DNA from: Oscillospiraceae bacterium
GTDB lineage: Bacteria; Bacillota_A; Clostridia; Oscillospirales; Oscillospiraceae
DNA: 6,959 nt
Direction of reading: 5' to 3'
Assembly (NCBI GenBank): GCA_024690695.1
Contig: JAILOS010000073.1
Span: 1-6,959 of the forward strand
The stretch's first letter is position 1, and the number at the start of each line of letters is the position of its first letter. Position numbers and translations under genes: made by a program. Shown in pieces: positions 1 through 5,031 of this stretch. The notes beneath the pieces are model-generated. The model was not told the origin of the DNA. It saw only the letters and a list, made by a program, of their open reading frames with translations, and searched no databases.

Positions 1-2
1 AC

Positions 3-821
3 GGGATCCCCTTTATTCCCTATTCCTACACAGTGGGAGAGAAGGTTTTCCAGGACGACTGCCGGGAGGAGAGCCGCGACGCCGTCTACGCCGGGATGCG
101 GAAGGGCGACCGGCTGCAAACCTCCATGATCAACGAGTTCAGCTACTGCGACTTTTTCAAAGAGCTGATGCAGACCGGGAAGGACGTGATCTTCCTGGAT
201 ATGTCCCAGAAGATGTCCGTCTCCTATGCCAACGCCAACAAGGCGGCGGAGGAGATCCGAAAGGAGTTCCCCGCCCAAAAGCTCTATATCATGGACACCC
301 GCTGCATCTCCGGCGGCCTGGGTCTGCTGGTGGAGCACATGACGGAGCGCATGGAATCCGGTATGAGCTATGACGAGGTCATTGCCTGGGGTGAGGCCAA
401 CAAGCTGAAAATCGCCCACCGCTTCACCGTGGACGATCTGAACTATCTCAAGGCCGGCGGGCGCGTGTCGAACGCCTCCGCGCTGGTCGGCTCCGTGCTG
501 AACATCAAGCCCGTGCTCTACGTGCCGGACGGCGGAACGCTCGACGTGGCCAAAAAGGTGCGCGGACGCAAGGCGGCCCTCGCCGCGATCCTCAGCGGCG
601 TTTTGAACGATCTCAGCCGCATCGACCCGACCGGCGTTCGCTTCCACATCCTGCAGGCGGACTGCCGCGCGGACGCGGAATTCGTGCGTGACGGGATCCG
701 CAGGGCTTATCCGCAGGTCGGCGAAATCACGATCACCAGCCTCGGCGTCGTCATCGGCGCCCACTGCGGCCCCGGCCTGCTGACCATCTTCTACCTCTGC
801 GACGGGCGGCGTCCGGAATAA
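3..821 (+). CDS. DegV family fatty-acid-binding protein, 5' end cut by window edge
   Basis: DegV proteins are cytoplasmic and bind one fatty acid. In Firmicutes some present it to the fatty acid kinase FakA (the FakB role). The reading frame is open to the left edge, with 272 codons visible; a GTG at 33 is internal, because the codons before it already read as family sequence (GIPFIPYSYTV). About 25-30 N-terminal residues, including the usual DSTxDL start, are missing. In fragment numbering, a Thr-Ser pair at 40-41 fits the lipid carboxylate site. LKAGGRVS at 149-156 followed by SALVGSVLNIKPVL is the family hallmark, and GAHCGPGLL near 252-260 is the usual C-terminal HxGPG motif. The gene ends with TAA and is followed by a hairpin terminator shared with convergent spoIIR. 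I see no fakA nearby, so the FakB role is only inferred. Family assignment is very secure; the exact ligand is unknown. Confidence 0.93.
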   Translation, partial: GIPFIPYSYTVGEKVFQDDCREESRDAVYAGMRKGDRLQTSMINEFSYCDFFKELMQTGKDVIFLDMSQKMSVSYANANKAAEEIRKEFPAQKLYIMDTRCISGGLGLLVEHMTERMESGMSYDEVIAWGEANKLKIAHRFTVDDLNYLKAGGRVSNASALVGSVLNIKPVLYVPDGGTLDVAKKVRGRKAALAAILSGVLNDLSRIDPTGVRFHILQADCRADAEFVRDGIRRAYPQVGEITITSLGVVIGAHCGPGLLTIFYLCDGRRPE

Positions 822-853
822 GCGGCCCGTACATCTGTACATTATGTAAACCA

Positions 854-888
854 CGATCGCCGGAGCGTGAAGCTCCGGCGATCGTTTT
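854..888 (+). terminator. Rho-independent terminator of degV gene, between convergent genes
   Basis: A perfect 13-bp stem (854-866 with 872-884; arms CGATCGCCGGAGC and its complement) closes a 5-nt loop and is followed directly by TTTTAT on the + strand. It lies 32 bases after the degV stop and just before the spoIIR stop. Read on the - strand the stem is followed by TGGTTTACA, a weaker T-tract, so it may also stop spoIIR transcripts coming the other way. Confidence 0.9.
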
Positions 889-889
889 A

Positions 890-1501
890 TCAGTGATCAG
901 CAGTAACCCAGGATACAAGCTCGCTCCAGAGCTCGACGGCGCGAAAGCGCAGCTCATAGCCCTCGTCGCGGGTGATCAGCGCGTAATCCTCCGGCGCCAT
1001 CACGCTGCGGGCCTCCTCCCGAGCCGCGGCCGACAGGCACAGCGGCGGAAACACCACGCACCACCAGTTCTGCCCCTCCCCTTCTCCGAGCATGATCCGC
1101 AGCGAGCGGTAGCGCCCGGCGGGCAGTCTGACGCCCGGATAGCTGCGCGCGGGGTACTCCTCCTCCCCCAGCGAGACCGTGATCGCCCGGCCCTCCGCCG
1201 CGCTTTCGGCCGCGAGGGCGATCTGCTCCAGCCGCTCCGCGATCCGCGATTCCGCTTCGGCGCGGCTTCCCGCGTCCGCCAGCTCCGGCTCCAAATACGC
1301 CAGCACTGCGTCGCGCACGCGCAGCTTCAGCGCCTGCTCCTCTGCGCTGTCATCCGCGGCCAGGATATGAAGCCGCACGACCTGCGCGCTGATCTCCTCC
1401 TGCTTTTTCTGCGCCCAGAGCCCCACGCACAGCGTAAAGCTCAGCGACAGCAGCGCCGCCACCTCCCAGGCGCGCAGCCCGTTTTTCTTTTGTTTTTCCA
1501 T
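890..1501 (-). CDS. spoIIR: Stage II sporulation protein R (SpoIIR)
   Basis: SpoIIR is made in the forespore, exported to the intermembrane space and needed to activate the SpoIIGA protease, which cleaves pro-sigma-E in the mother cell. The chosen start at 1501 gives 203 residues. It is preceded by GGGAGG with a 5-nt spacer, whereas the upstream in-frame ATG at 1528 (9 residues longer) has no good ribosome site. Residues 9-30 form one hydrophobic segment after a Lys/Arg-rich start, suiting a signal peptide or anchor. VRLHILAADDSAEEQALKLR (42-61) and GEGEGQNWWCVVFPPLC (139-155) are hallmark blocks of the family. The middle (about 70-105) is Ala/Glu-rich and probably helical. The gene converges on degV and diverges from the acyltransferase gene. 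A sigma-F-like promoter lies upstream, matching the known sigma-F control of this gene in Bacillus subtilis. Identification is very secure. Confidence 0.95.
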   Translation of the reverse strand: MEKQKKNGLRAWEVAALLSLSFTLCVGLWAQKKQEEISAQVVRLHILAADDSAEEQALKLRVRDAVLAYLEPELADAGSRAEAESRIAERLEQIALAAESAAEGRAITVSLGEEEYPARSYPGVRLPAGRYRSLRIMLGEGEGQNWWCVVFPPLCLSAAAREEARSVMAPEDYALITRDEGYELRFRAVELWSELVSWVTADH

Positions 1502-1506
1502 TTCCG

Positions 1507-1512
1507 CCTCCC
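1507..1512 (-). promoter_or_regulatory. Ribosome binding site that sets the spoIIR start
   Basis: GGGAGG on the - strand stands 5 nt before ATG at 1501-1499. No comparable purine block precedes the ATG at 1528, where only GGAAAAAATAGA is seen. This favours the 203-residue product. Confidence 0.75.
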
Positions 1513-1565
1513 GGCCTTTGATTTTCATTCTATTTTTTCCGGTCGGGCGGATTTTTAATCTTTTT

Positions 1566-1595
1566 TATTGTGAACCGGGCGGGTTTCTGTTATAC
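1566..1595 (-). promoter_or_regulatory. Sigma-F-like promoter of spoIIR
   Basis: On the - strand, GTATA (1595-1591) is followed after exactly 15 nt by GTTCACAATA (1575-1566). The B. subtilis sigma-F consensus is GYWTA, 15 nt, GGNRANANTW. The -35 matches fully. The -10 matches at six of its eight defined positions (the second G is T and the R is C). Transcription would begin near 1558-1560, leaving a leader of about 58 nt before ATG 1501. The knowledge that spoIIR is sigma-F-driven in Bacillus supports the call; it is otherwise a pattern match by eye. CACAATA (1572-1566) also resembles a sigma-G -10, but with an 18-nt spacer. Confidence 0.65.
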
Positions 1596-1596
1596 T
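1568..1596 (+). promoter_or_regulatory. Vegetative (sigma-A) promoter of the acyltransferase gene
   Basis: TTGTGA (1568-1573) and TATACT (1591-1596) are separated by 17 nt, with TG at 1588-1589 giving an extended -10. Transcription would start near 1603, only about 16 nt before ATG 1619, so the leader holds little more than the ribosome site GGGAGGGA (1606-1613). The element overlaps the spoIIR promoter almost base for base on the opposite strand. Confidence 0.75.
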
Positions 1597-1618
1597 GAAG
1601 CGGCTGGGAGGGATCGAG

Positions 1619-2890
1619 ATGAAACAGAACCCCGAACTCTTTGACATGAAAAAGCCGCCCGTGCGCACGCGCTGGTTCCTGCGCCCGCTGACCTGGGCGC
1701 TCAGCGCGCCGGACGTGCTGAAGCACAGGGCCGTCATCACCAGGACCGGCTGCGAGAAGCTCCGGCCGCCCTACGTGCTGCTGTGCAATCACAACGCCTT
1801 TCTCGACTTCAAGGTCGCCACGATGGCGATCTTTCCGCACCGCGCCAATTACGTCGTCGCGATCGACGGCTTCATCGGCCGCGAGGGTCTGCTGCGGCAG
1901 GTCGGCTGCATCTGCAAGCGCAAGTTCACCAACGACCTGACGCTGATCCGCCAGCTGCGGCAGGTCATCCAGAACGGCGACGTCGCGATGATCTACCCCG
2001 AAGCGCGCTACTCGCTGTGCGGCACGACGGCGGTGCTCCCCGCCTCGCTCGGAAAGTTATGTAAACTTCTCGGCGCGCCCGTTGCGACGCTGATCTGTCA
2101 CGGACACCACGTCAATTCCCCGTTCTGGAACCTGCACGAGCGCGGCGTGAAGCCGACGGAGGCGGAGCTGCGGCTGCTGTACACGGCCGAAGAGCTGAAG
2201 GCGGCTTCGCCCGACGAGATCAATGCCCGGCTTGTGGAGGCTTTTCAGTACGACGACTTCGCCTGGCAGAAGGAGCGCGGGATCCGCACGCCCTATGAGG
2301 GCCGGGCCGAGGGGCTGCACAAGGTGCTGTACCAATGCCCGCACTGCAAAACGGAATTTCAGATGGACTCCGCCGGGGCGGAGCTCTTCTGCCGCGCCTG
2401 CGGGAAGCGCTGGCGGATGACGGAGCTCGGCGAGCTGGAGGCGCTCGAGGGCGAGACGGAGTTCTCCCATATCCCGGACTGGTACGAGTGGGAACGCGCG
2501 CAGGTAAAAGCCGAAGTCGAGGCCGGGACCTATTCGAGCGGGCCGATGCCGGTGACCGTCGATTCCCTGCCGAACGCCAAGCGCTTCATCCGGCTCGGCG
2601 AGGGCGTGATGACCCACGATATGAACGGCTTCACGGTCCGCGGAACCGATTTCGACGGCGATCCCTTCGAGATGCTCAAGCCCGTACCAAGTCTGTATTC
2701 CTGTCATATCGAGTACGAGTATCTCGGCAAATTCGGCGACTGCGTGGATCTCAACACGCTGGAGGACACCTGGTATATCTATCCGCACGACTGCGCCTTC
2801 TCGGTCACGAAAATGGCCCTGGCGACGGAAGAACTGTACTATGCCCACCGGCGGGCGATCGGCCGGCCCTGCAAGCCGGGGCTTGCGTAG
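1619..2890 (+). CDS. PlsC-like lysophospholipid acyltransferase family protein with internal zinc ribbon
   Basis: The N-terminal 190 or so residues look like a PlsC/LPLAT acyltransferase, the family that moves an acyl chain from a thioester onto a glycerophospholipid at the cytoplasmic face of the membrane. NHNAFLD (57-63) supplies the HX4D catalytic pair His58/Asp63. GCICKRK (96-102) fits the block II substrate region, and YPEARYS (126-132) takes the place of the usual FPEGTRS. After this comes a region of charged helices, then a zinc ribbon with C240-X2-C243-X14-C258-X2-C261, and a C-terminal domain (about 265-423) that I do not recognise. At 423 residues it is far longer than a stand-alone PlsC (about 200-250). 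No convincing transmembrane helix is seen. The start is set by GGGAGGG 7 nt upstream and its own promoter; it seems monocistronic. The acyl acceptor is unknown, and the Gly-Thr to Ala-Arg change in block III leaves substrate choice open. Confidence 0.8.
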   Translation: MKQNPELFDMKKPPVRTRWFLRPLTWALSAPDVLKHRAVITRTGCEKLRPPYVLLCNHNAFLDFKVATMAIFPHRANYVVAIDGFIGREGLLRQVGCICKRKFTNDLTLIRQLRQVIQNGDVAMIYPEARYSLCGTTAVLPASLGKLCKLLGAPVATLICHGHHVNSPFWNLHERGVKPTEAELRLLYTAEELKAASPDEINARLVEAFQYDDFAWQKERGIRTPYEGRAEGLHKVLYQCPHCKTEFQMDSAGAELFCRACGKRWRMTELGELEALEGETEFSHIPDWYEWERAQVKAEVEAGTYSSGPMPVTVDSLPNAKRFIRLGEGVMTHDMNGFTVRGTDFDGDPFEMLKPVPSLYSCHIEYEYLGKFGDCVDLNTLEDTWYIYPHDCAFSVTKMALATEELYYAHRRAIGRPCKPGLA

Positions 2891-2903
2891 CGCGGCCGTT
2901 TTT
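2864..2903 (+). terminator. Possible terminator overlapping the acyltransferase stop codon
   Basis: CGGCC (2864-2868) can pair with GGCCG (2894-2898), enclosing an inner stem GCAAGC/GCTTGC (2871-2876 with 2881-2886). TTTTT (2899-2903) follows at once. The outer stem is only 5 bp with a large internal loop, so strength is doubtful. The longer stem at 3028-3069 is an alternative stop for this transcript. Confidence 0.35.
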
Positions 2904-2933
2904 CGGCAGGCGCTCCGCCTCGCGGGGAAGCCG

Positions 2934-2977
2934 TCAGTCGGCCGCGCCGACACACGCAAGACTCCTTTCGGGGGAGG
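2934..2977 (+). repeat. TCAGTCGGC-type palindromic repeat, copy 1
   Basis: The copy begins TCAGTCGGCCGCGCCGACA, whose GTCGGC/GCCGAC arms form a small hairpin. A second hairpin, CTCCTTTCGGGGGAG, follows after a diverged spacer. It is the degenerate partner of the copy at 2985-3023. Confidence 0.65.
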
Positions 2978-2984
2978 CAACCCC

Positions 2985-3023
2985 TCAGTCGGCTGCGCCG
3001 ACAGCTCCCCTTTCAGGGGAGCC
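2985..3023 (+). repeat. TCAGTCGGC-type palindromic repeat, copy 2
   Basis: It contains two back-to-back hairpins: GTCGGC-TGC-GCCGAC (2988-3002) and GCTCCCCT-TTC-AGGGGAGC (3004-3022). The first 19 bases differ from copy 1 at one position. Two-hairpin elements of this kind are familiar as dispersed intergenic repeats in high-GC Clostridia (recalled, not checked here). Confidence 0.7.
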
Positions 3024-3069
3024 AAAACGGGCGGGAGCAAGGTTTCTTGGGAAATCTTGCTCCCGCCCG
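3024..3069. terminator. Long stem-loop with terminator shape on the minus side
   Basis: A 14-bp perfect stem (3028-3041 with 3056-3069) extends, through one G-T wobble and four more pairs, to 19 bp around a TTGG loop. On the + strand the next bases are GGCTGTTTCATCTTG, a poor T-tract for ending the acyltransferase transcript. On the - strand the stem is followed at once by TTTTGG. It may be bidirectional or a relic; no gene on the - strand ends here. Confidence 0.55.
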
Positions 3070-3093
3070 GGCTGTTTCATCTTGTTTTTACAT

Positions 3094-3220
3094 GTCATCC
3101 TGAGGAGCCGCAGGCGACGAAGGATCTGCAGAAAAATCCGGAAAGCGGAAGCAGCATGGAGAGAACGGGGTTTTCGTTGTTCTTTTTCGCTGCAGATTCT
3201 TCGCTGGCGCTCAGAATGAC
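3094..3220. repeat. Inverted pair of GTCATYCTGAG-type repeats (MITE-like, about 127 bp)
   Basis: The left arm (3094-3131) starts GTCATCCTGAG and ends GAAGGATCTGCAG. The right arm (3190-3220), read on the - strand, starts GTCATTCTGAG and ends GAAGAATCTGCAG. Arms differ mainly in the variable GC-rich middle. A-runs and T-runs just inside the arms extend the pairing. The 58-bp centre has no coding sense. This resembles the GTCATTCTGAGCGAAGCGAAG-like dispersed repeats seen in many bacteria, here as a terminally inverted unit without a transposase. Confidence 0.75.
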
Positions 3221-3244
3221 AGACATTTTTGCATTTCAGCAGAA

Positions 3245-3272
3245 CGGGCGACCGCAAGGGTCGCCCCTACGG
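3245..3272 (-). repeat. GGGGCG/CGCCC hairpin repeat, copy 1 (inverted)
   Basis: These 28 bases are the exact reverse complement of the copies at 3371-3398 and 3441-3468. The stem is GGGCGACC/GGTCGCCC. Its last two bases also begin the 9-base right half of another copy (GGTCGCCCG, 3271-3279), as if a second element had been broken by an inversion or insertion. Confidence 0.8.
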
Positions 3273-3332
3273 TCGCCCGCCGCTCTCCCGCCTGCGATCT
3301 CGCGGAAACGCCGCGGCGATCCCGTGGGGGCG
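3270..3332 (+). repeat. 63-bp imperfect direct repeat, copy 1
   Basis: It matches 3389-3451 at 56 of 63 positions without gaps, by my alignment. Shared landmarks are GGTCGCCCGCCGC, ATCTCGCGGAAACGC and GATCCCGT. Six of the seven differences are C/T or G/A transitions at scattered sites. Confidence 0.75.
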
Positions 3333-3347
3333 GCTATCAGCCGCCCG
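3322..3347 (+). repeat. GGGGCG/CGCCC hairpin repeat, copy 2 (variant stem)
   Basis: The outer frame CCGTGGGGGCG...CGCCCG matches the family. The inner arms are GGGCGGCT and AGCCGCCC around ATC, so stem bases differ from the other copies on both sides and stay paired. Confidence 0.75.
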
Positions 3348-3370
3348 CCAATGAAAGCCTCGTCTCTTCT

Positions 3371-3398
3371 CCGTAGGGGCGACCCTTGCGGTCGCCCG
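3371..3398 (+). repeat. GGGGCG/CGCCC hairpin repeat, copy 3
   Basis: It starts CCGTAGGGGCGACC and ends GGTCGCCCG around the loop CTTGC. The 8-bp stem is 3377-3384 with 3390-3397. It is identical to the copy exactly 70 bp downstream. Confidence 0.85.
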
Positions 3399-3451
3399 CC
3401 GCCTTCCCGCCCGCAATCTCGCGGAAACGCTGCGGTGATCCCGTAGGGGCG
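3389..3451 (+). repeat. 63-bp imperfect direct repeat, copy 2
   Basis: This is the partner of 3270-3332. It links hairpin copies 3 and 4, so the hairpin plus its tail make a unit of about 70 bp. A third, shorter stretch of the same tail starts after copy 4 (from about 3461) and diverges after some 20 bases. Confidence 0.75.
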
Positions 3452-3468
3452 ACCCTTGCGGTCGCCCG
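3441..3468 (+). repeat. GGGGCG/CGCCC hairpin repeat, copy 4
   Basis: All 28 bases are identical to 3371-3398. Such identity, next to tails that have drifted, points to recent spread, local duplication or constraint on the hairpin itself. Confidence 0.85.
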
Positions 3469-3498
3469 CTGCCTTCCCCGCCGCAGCGGGGAAGGCAG
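3469..3498. repeat. Perfect 13-bp stem-loop beside hairpin copy 4
   Basis: CTGCCTTCCCCGC (3469-3481) pairs fully with GCGGGGAAGGCAG (3486-3498) around a CGCA loop. There is no T-tract on either side, so it is not an evident terminator. The left arm grows out of the tail of the direct repeat unit. Confidence 0.7.
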
Positions 3499-3504
3499 GA
3501 ACGG

Positions 3505-3531
3505 CGGGCGCCGGGTTCAGCGCCCCTGCGG
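3505..3531 (-). repeat. GGGGCG/CGCCC hairpin repeat, copy 5 (inverted, variant stem)
   Basis: Read on the - strand it begins CCGCAGGGGCG and ends CGCCCGC. The inner arms are GGGCGC/GCGCCC (3506-3511 with 3520-3525), again different from the other copies yet fully paired. Confidence 0.6.
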
Positions 3532-3552
3532 GGTAGGGCGAGAAGTATACGG

Positions 3553-3603
3553 AAAAGCCGGGCGGACGCGAGGTTTTTGAAGAAACCTCGCGTCCGCCCG
3601 GCT
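3553..3603 (-). terminator. Rho-independent terminator of the exporter/HAD-like gene
   Basis: A perfect 21-bp stem (3556-3576 with 3583-3603) closes a 6-nt loop. On the - strand it is followed directly by T bases (complement of 3553-3556). It begins 6 bases after the stop codon at 3610. It shares its design with the stem at 3028-3069 (GGGCGG outer part, AGGTTT inner part). Confidence 0.92.
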
Positions 3604-3609
3604 CTGCCG

Positions 3610-4962
3610 TCAGCGGCGCTCCCGTTCGGACGGGGCTTTCTCCTTCCGGGCGAACGCGGCGCGCCGGAAGCTGACCGGCTCGTAGCTGCTGCCGATCGCG
3701 TGGAGAAGCTGCATCGTGTCCCGCTCGGAGCGGCAGCCGCCGCGCAGGCGGATCTCCACCGTCTCGAGCTTCGGCATGTATTCGCGCTGCCGCTCGATCA
3801 GCTTTTTCTTCGCCTGCTCCATGCTCGCCGCGTGGGAATAGATATACAGCGCGCTCACGCCCGGCGAGCCCGCCTGCGGACGGATCACGGCGCGCAGCTT
3901 CCCGCGGGGCATCGAGCGGCGCAGCGTATACTCGATCTCCACGATCTTCTCCTGCGGCGCGATGATCTTGAAATAGACGATCTCGCTGTAATCGTAGCTT
4001 TCCCCTTCCAGATAGCTCCGGTAGGGCGAACGGCGCATCCGGTCGTAGACCGCCTGTTCCTCGGCGCTCATCTCTCCCCGGTGGAAAACGCAGGTCCGGT
4101 TGTTGTGGACCGTGTAGATGAACACGCTGAGCTTCAGCTCTGCCAGCCGCTCGCGCAGGCGGCGGGAATCCTCCTCGGGAATGGTCTCCACGTGGAGGTA
4201 GGTATTCTCGACGGCGTCGTAGATCGCCGCGCCGTCCATGACGATCAGGGGCACGTTGACCTTCGCCGCGCTCATCTGCACCATGAAAAAGGCCGGCGCG
4301 TGCTCGCTCATCAGACAGATCTTCGCGCCGTCGTCGTACAGGTAGTTCAGCCGGTACAGCGCCGCGGAGGAGATCTGTGAAAAGCGGTCCGGCACGAGGT
4401 CGGAAATGCGCACGAAAAACACACGCTCGCGCCGCTTTTCACGCGGCAGACGGAGCACGTTTACGCCGATCGCGACCGTGGTGCCGATGAACACGTCGAG
4501 GATGCGCTCCCCCGTCTGGCGCAGCGGATCGACCACGTCCGGAAACGCGACGACGATGCACAGAAACACGATCGCGGCGAGGGCCGCGGCGTCCGACTTG
4601 CGGATCAGCACCGCGCTGTAGAGGCTGACCAGCACGCCGAGCGCCATGCGCGCATACAGCAGCACCCGGTTCGACGCCATCGAGGGAAAGACCAGCAGCA
4701 TCAGCAGGAACATCAGCCCCCAGAAGGCGCCGATCAGCGTGCCGGCAAAGCGGTTGAGCGCGTAATCGCGGGAGTCCTTCACGTAGGGCTGCATCACGAT
4801 GATCGCCGTGATCATCGCCTCCGTGGACATCCGGTCTCCCTCGTAGCCGCGCAGATAGTAGATCACCAGGCAGATGAACACCGCGACCGTGGTTTTGATA
4901 ATGCGCTGGCCCAGCGGCGGAAAAATCCGGCGTTCTTTTTCGTTCGATAAAGCTCGGTTCAT
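3610..4962 (-). CDS. Aromatic-acid-exporter-like membrane protein fused to a degenerate HAD (Cof-type) domain
   Basis: 450 residues with two parts. Residues about 15-172 resemble the ArAE_1/FUSC-like domain of putative aromatic acid exporters. They start LGQRIIKTTVAVFI and contain MQPYVKDS (57-64) and NRFAGTLIGAFWG (70-82). There are about six hydrophobic segments (23-37, 47-59, 72-93, 99-120, 124-140, 154-171). Residues about 180-433 resemble a Cof-type HAD phosphatase: SDLVPD (187-192) where SDLDGT is expected, Ser219 in motif II, PLIVMDGAAIYD (238-249), then a cap-like alpha/beta region. The second catalytic Asp and the GDxxND motif (here about 407-415, GGCRSERD) are lost, so the domain is probably non-catalytic. 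The usual partner of this membrane domain is a helical C-terminal domain instead. The start has GAGG 7 nt upstream. The gene follows atpC, behind its terminator. Transport substrate is unknown; the fold call for the second half is by motif only. Confidence 0.75.
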   Translation of the reverse strand: MNRALSNEKERRIFPPLGQRIIKTTVAVFICLVIYYLRGYEGDRMSTEAMITAIIVMQPYVKDSRDYALNRFAGTLIGAFWGLMFLLMLLVFPSMASNRVLLYARMALGVLVSLYSAVLIRKSDAAALAAIVFLCIVVAFPDVVDPLRQTGERILDVFIGTTVAIGVNVLRLPREKRRERVFFVRISDLVPDRFSQISSAALYRLNYLYDDGAKICLMSEHAPAFFMVQMSAAKVNVPLIVMDGAAIYDAVENTYLHVETIPEEDSRRLRERLAELKLSVFIYTVHNNRTCVFHRGEMSAEEQAVYDRMRRSPYRSYLEGESYDYSEIVYFKIIAPQEKIVEIEYTLRRSMPRGKLRAVIRPQAGSPGVSALYIYSHAASMEQAKKKLIERQREYMPKLETVEIRLRGGCRSERDTMQLLHAIGSSYEPVSFRRAAFARKEKAPSERERR

Positions 4963-4976
4963 TCTTTGTCCTCATC

Positions 4977-5024
4977 AAAAAGCCCCTCCCGGATCGCCGC
5001 CGGGCGGCGCATCCGGGACGGGCT
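4977..5024 (-). terminator. Rho-independent terminator of the atp operon
   Basis: A 14-bp stem with one C-C mismatch (4981-4994 with 5011-5024) is topped by an inner CGCCGC/GCGGCG stem. On the - strand it is followed by TTTTT (complement of 4977-4981). It starts 7 bases after the atpC stop. Its T-tract ends about 14 bases before the start codon of the next gene, touching that gene's ribosome site. Confidence 0.88.
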
Positions 5025-5031
5025 GTCGTTT

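Larger units (their letters stand above)
2891..3555. other. Gene-free intergenic repeat island
   Basis: This stretch of roughly 665 bases between the acyltransferase stop and the terminator of the membrane protein gene holds no credible gene. Frames that stay open through it encode only translated repeats, lack family features and have no consistent ribosome sites. The contents are short palindromes from three repeat families, a 63-bp imperfect direct repeat and long hairpins, listed individually. There is no transposase, CRISPR spacing pattern or tRNA-like fold. Confidence 0.8.

Noticed and set aside
33..35. GTG at 33 as the start of the degV gene
   Set aside because: The frame stays open to the left edge with family-like residues before it, and no ribosome site precedes the GTG; the gene is simply cut by the window.
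893..1558. Long + strand frame opposite spoIIR
   Set aside because: It is antisense to a clear SpoIIR gene and reads as Arg/Gln/Leu-rich low-complexity protein, the usual result of GC-rich shadow frames.
2057..3040. Long - strand frame opposite the acyltransferase gene
   Set aside because: It is a shadow of a well-supported + strand gene, runs into the repeat island and shows no recognisable protein features.
2841..3446. Open frames on both strands across the repeat island (for example 2841-3446 +, 2985-3257 -, 3386-3580 +)
   Set aside because: They translate the palindromic repeats (such as the HSERQRRI and LRMT peptides typical of the GTCATTCTGAG repeat), have no family features and depend on GC-rich sequence lacking stops.
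3245..3468. CRISPR array suggested by 28-bp repeats
   Set aside because: Repeats are few, occur in both orientations, have unequal spacing, and their intervening sequences are themselves similar. No cas gene is present.
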